Below, in pieces: positions 50,822 to 51,955 of a stretch of DNA of 51,955 nt. The notes under the pieces are model-generated. The model saw nothing but the letters and a program-made list of their open reading frames with translations. It did no database searches and was not told the DNA's origin. Location of the stretch: the NCBI GenBank assembly GCA_023228985.1, contig JALOAC010000020.1:1-51955 (forward strand), in the 5' to 3' direction. How positions within the stretch are numbered: the stretch's first letter is position 1; each line of letters begins with the position of its first letter. The stretch is from Thiopseudomonas sp. Lineage in GTDB: Bacteria; Pseudomonadota; Gammaproteobacteria; Pseudomonadales; Pseudomonadaceae. Both the position numbers and the translations under genes were made by a program.

Positions 50822-51721
50822 ATGAATATCTCACTTCCTACTTACGATCAGTTTATTGAACCTATCTTGCGGGTTTTGCAGCAATATCCTGAAGGGTTAC
50901 GCGCCGCTGAAGTGCATGATGCGGCTGCGGATTATTTGCAATTAACGCAAGAGCAGCGCTCAGAATTATTAAGTAGCGGGCAAGCTGTTTACAAAAACCG
51001 TTGCGGCTGGGCACATGATCGGCTAAAGCGCGCAGGATTGTCTTTTAGCCCCCGCCGTGGTTTGTGGCAATTAACGAATGAAGGCGCAGTTTATGCAAGT
51101 AAGCATTCAAGTGCTATTGCCGAGGCTGAAATTCAACGTATTGCTAGCAGCAATCTTGATGCCCCCATAGCGTCAAAATTTAGCAAAATGGTTGCTACAG
51201 ATGAAATACATGCCAATGCCAGCCCCGATGATCAATTAGAGCAAGCTTTGCAAGCATTGCGACAAGCCACCGCAGACGAATTATTAGAAATGTTGCTAGC
51301 CGTCACGCCTAGTCGTTTTGAAGTCATTGTTTTAGATGTGTTGCATGGTTTGGGCTACGGCATTAGCCGACAAGATTTACAACGCGTTGGCGGTAGTGGT
51401 GATGCAGGTATTGATGGTGTTATTTCTTTAGATAAGCTGGGGTTGGAAAAAGTGTATGTACAGGCAAAACGCTGGCAAGGCACGGTGGGTCGTCCAGAGC
51501 TGCAAGCTTTTTATGGTGCGTTAGCGGGTCAAAAAGCCAAGCGAGGTGTGTTTATTACCACCTCTTCTTTTACTGCGCAGGCGTTAGATTTTGCAAATTC
51601 TGTTGAAGGTATTGTGTTAATTGATGGTGAGCGTTTAGTGAATTTGATGATGGATACCGAAGTGGGCGTAACATCACGCACCTTAAAAGTACCCTCGCTT
51701 GATTCAGATTATTTTGAATAA
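50822..51721 (+). CDS. mrr: Mrr-type restriction endonuclease
   Basis: A 299-residue Mrr family protein. An N-terminal winged-helix domain (about residues 1-100, with LKRAGLSFSPRRGLWQLT) is joined to a PD-(D/E)xK-like nuclease (about 160-285). The nuclease shows Asp198 in GDAGIDGV and Gln214-x-Lys216 in VQAKRW, the QxK variant typical of Mrr. Mrr enzymes cut DNA carrying foreign methylation. TAGGT lies upstream of the ATG. It lies between fragments B and C of an AlbA_2 gene, so it may have been inserted into that gene. Confidence 0.88.
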   Translation: MNISLPTYDQFIEPILRVLQQYPEGLRAAEVHDAAADYLQLTQEQRSELLSSGQAVYKNRCGWAHDRLKRAGLSFSPRRGLWQLTNEGAVYASKHSSAIAEAEIQRIASSNLDAPIASKFSKMVATDEIHANASPDDQLEQALQALRQATADELLEMLLAVTPSRFEVIVLDVLHGLGYGISRQDLQRVGGSGDAGIDGVISLDKLGLEKVYVQAKRWQGTVGRPELQAFYGALAGQKAKRGVFITTSSFTAQALDFANSVEGIVLIDGERLVNLMMDTEVGVTSRTLKVPSLDSDYFE

Positions 51722-51725
51722 AGCG

Positions 51726-51875
51726 CTGAGCCGCCGTTATCGTAACCGCCGCATTGGCGAGTTTTTAAAAGAGCTAATCGAAATGACCCAACCCGATTCA
51801 CCACGCAGCCCAACTCAAAAATACCGTTTAACCCAACTCGACAAGCAGGTGCTGGCGGTTAATAGAGGCGAATAG
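51726..51875 (+). pseudogene. Fragment C: 3' part of an AlbA_2-type gene
   Basis: Four bases after the mrr stop, an open frame without a start codon reads RYRNRRIGEFLKEL (within 51735-51776), which resembles the C-terminal part of AlbA_2 ATP-binding proteins. The expected next stretch is replaced by IEMTQPDSPRSPTQ and a short tail to TAG at 51873. It is probably the distal end of the same gene as fragment B, split by mrr and then decayed. Confidence 0.6.
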
Positions 51876-51955
51876 CCTAGGCTTGTTGTAAAACACACTT
51901 TACAAAATTGGCTTTATTTTTATAAGTGTGATTTACGCATCCAGATTTTTCATCT

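Noticed and set aside
1..51955. CRISPR arrays, tRNA or rRNA genes, and insertion sequences
   Set aside because: I looked for regularly spaced repeats, cloverleaf-like segments and transposase genes and saw none that I could support by eye; a tRNAscan or ISfinder run was not possible.

Overview
The window looks like chromosomal DNA of a gammaproteobacterium, most likely from Pseudomonadales. The gene orders lpt-rpoN-hpf-ptsN-rapZ-ptsO, mla-ibaG-murA-hisG-hisD-hisC and orn-DUF1820 are the ones known from pseudomonads. The DNA is only moderately GC-rich, so a low-GC relative of Pseudomonas (Thiopseudomonas- or Denitrificimonas-like) is a guess from memory, not a demonstrated assignment.

Positions 1-13350 hold a complete glycogen cycle read rightwards: glk, glgC, a GH57 glucanase, malQ, glgB, glgA, glgP and pgm. 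Glucose is activated, polymerised and branched, then recovered as glucose-1-phosphate. No glgX is seen, and a GH57 enzyme sits in the operon instead. Positions 13416-21388 are read leftwards: kdsD, kdsC, lptC, lptA, lptB, a DUF3298-type lipoprotein, rpoN, hpf, ptsN, rapZ and ptsO (lipopolysaccharide supply and export, sigma-54, ribosome hibernation, nitrogen PTS). Positions 21581-29932 run rightwards: mlaFEDCB, ibaG, murA, hisG, hisD, hisC and orn. Positions 30030-39072 are mixed: a possible 16-residue micro-ORF, a DUF1820 gene, the frdDCBA fumarate reductase operon (leftward), a nitrilase-family amidase and tldD, an RDD membrane protein, a cold-shock gene with a possible RNA thermosensor leader, and a class I fumarase.

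From 39374 to the window end lies a defence island with patchy base composition. It has an HsdR endonuclease, a hybrid antitoxin-like protein where hsdM might be expected, a mosaic HsdS, a two-gene cassette of a cytosine-C5 methyltransferase and a GHKL ATPase fused to a Ymh/HEPN-type domain, an AAA ATPase plus subtilisin-like protease pair (IetAS-like), and an Mrr-type endonuclease. No hsdM is seen inside the window.

Three broken pieces of AlbA_2 (Schlafen-like) ATP-binding protein genes lie at the seams of this island: directly after the GHKL-HEPN gene, directly after ietS, and directly after mrr. I read them as scars showing that an AlbA_2 gene inside a type I restriction locus has repeatedly received defence cargo. 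The GHKL-HEPN/methyltransferase pair is the best candidate here for a poorly described system.
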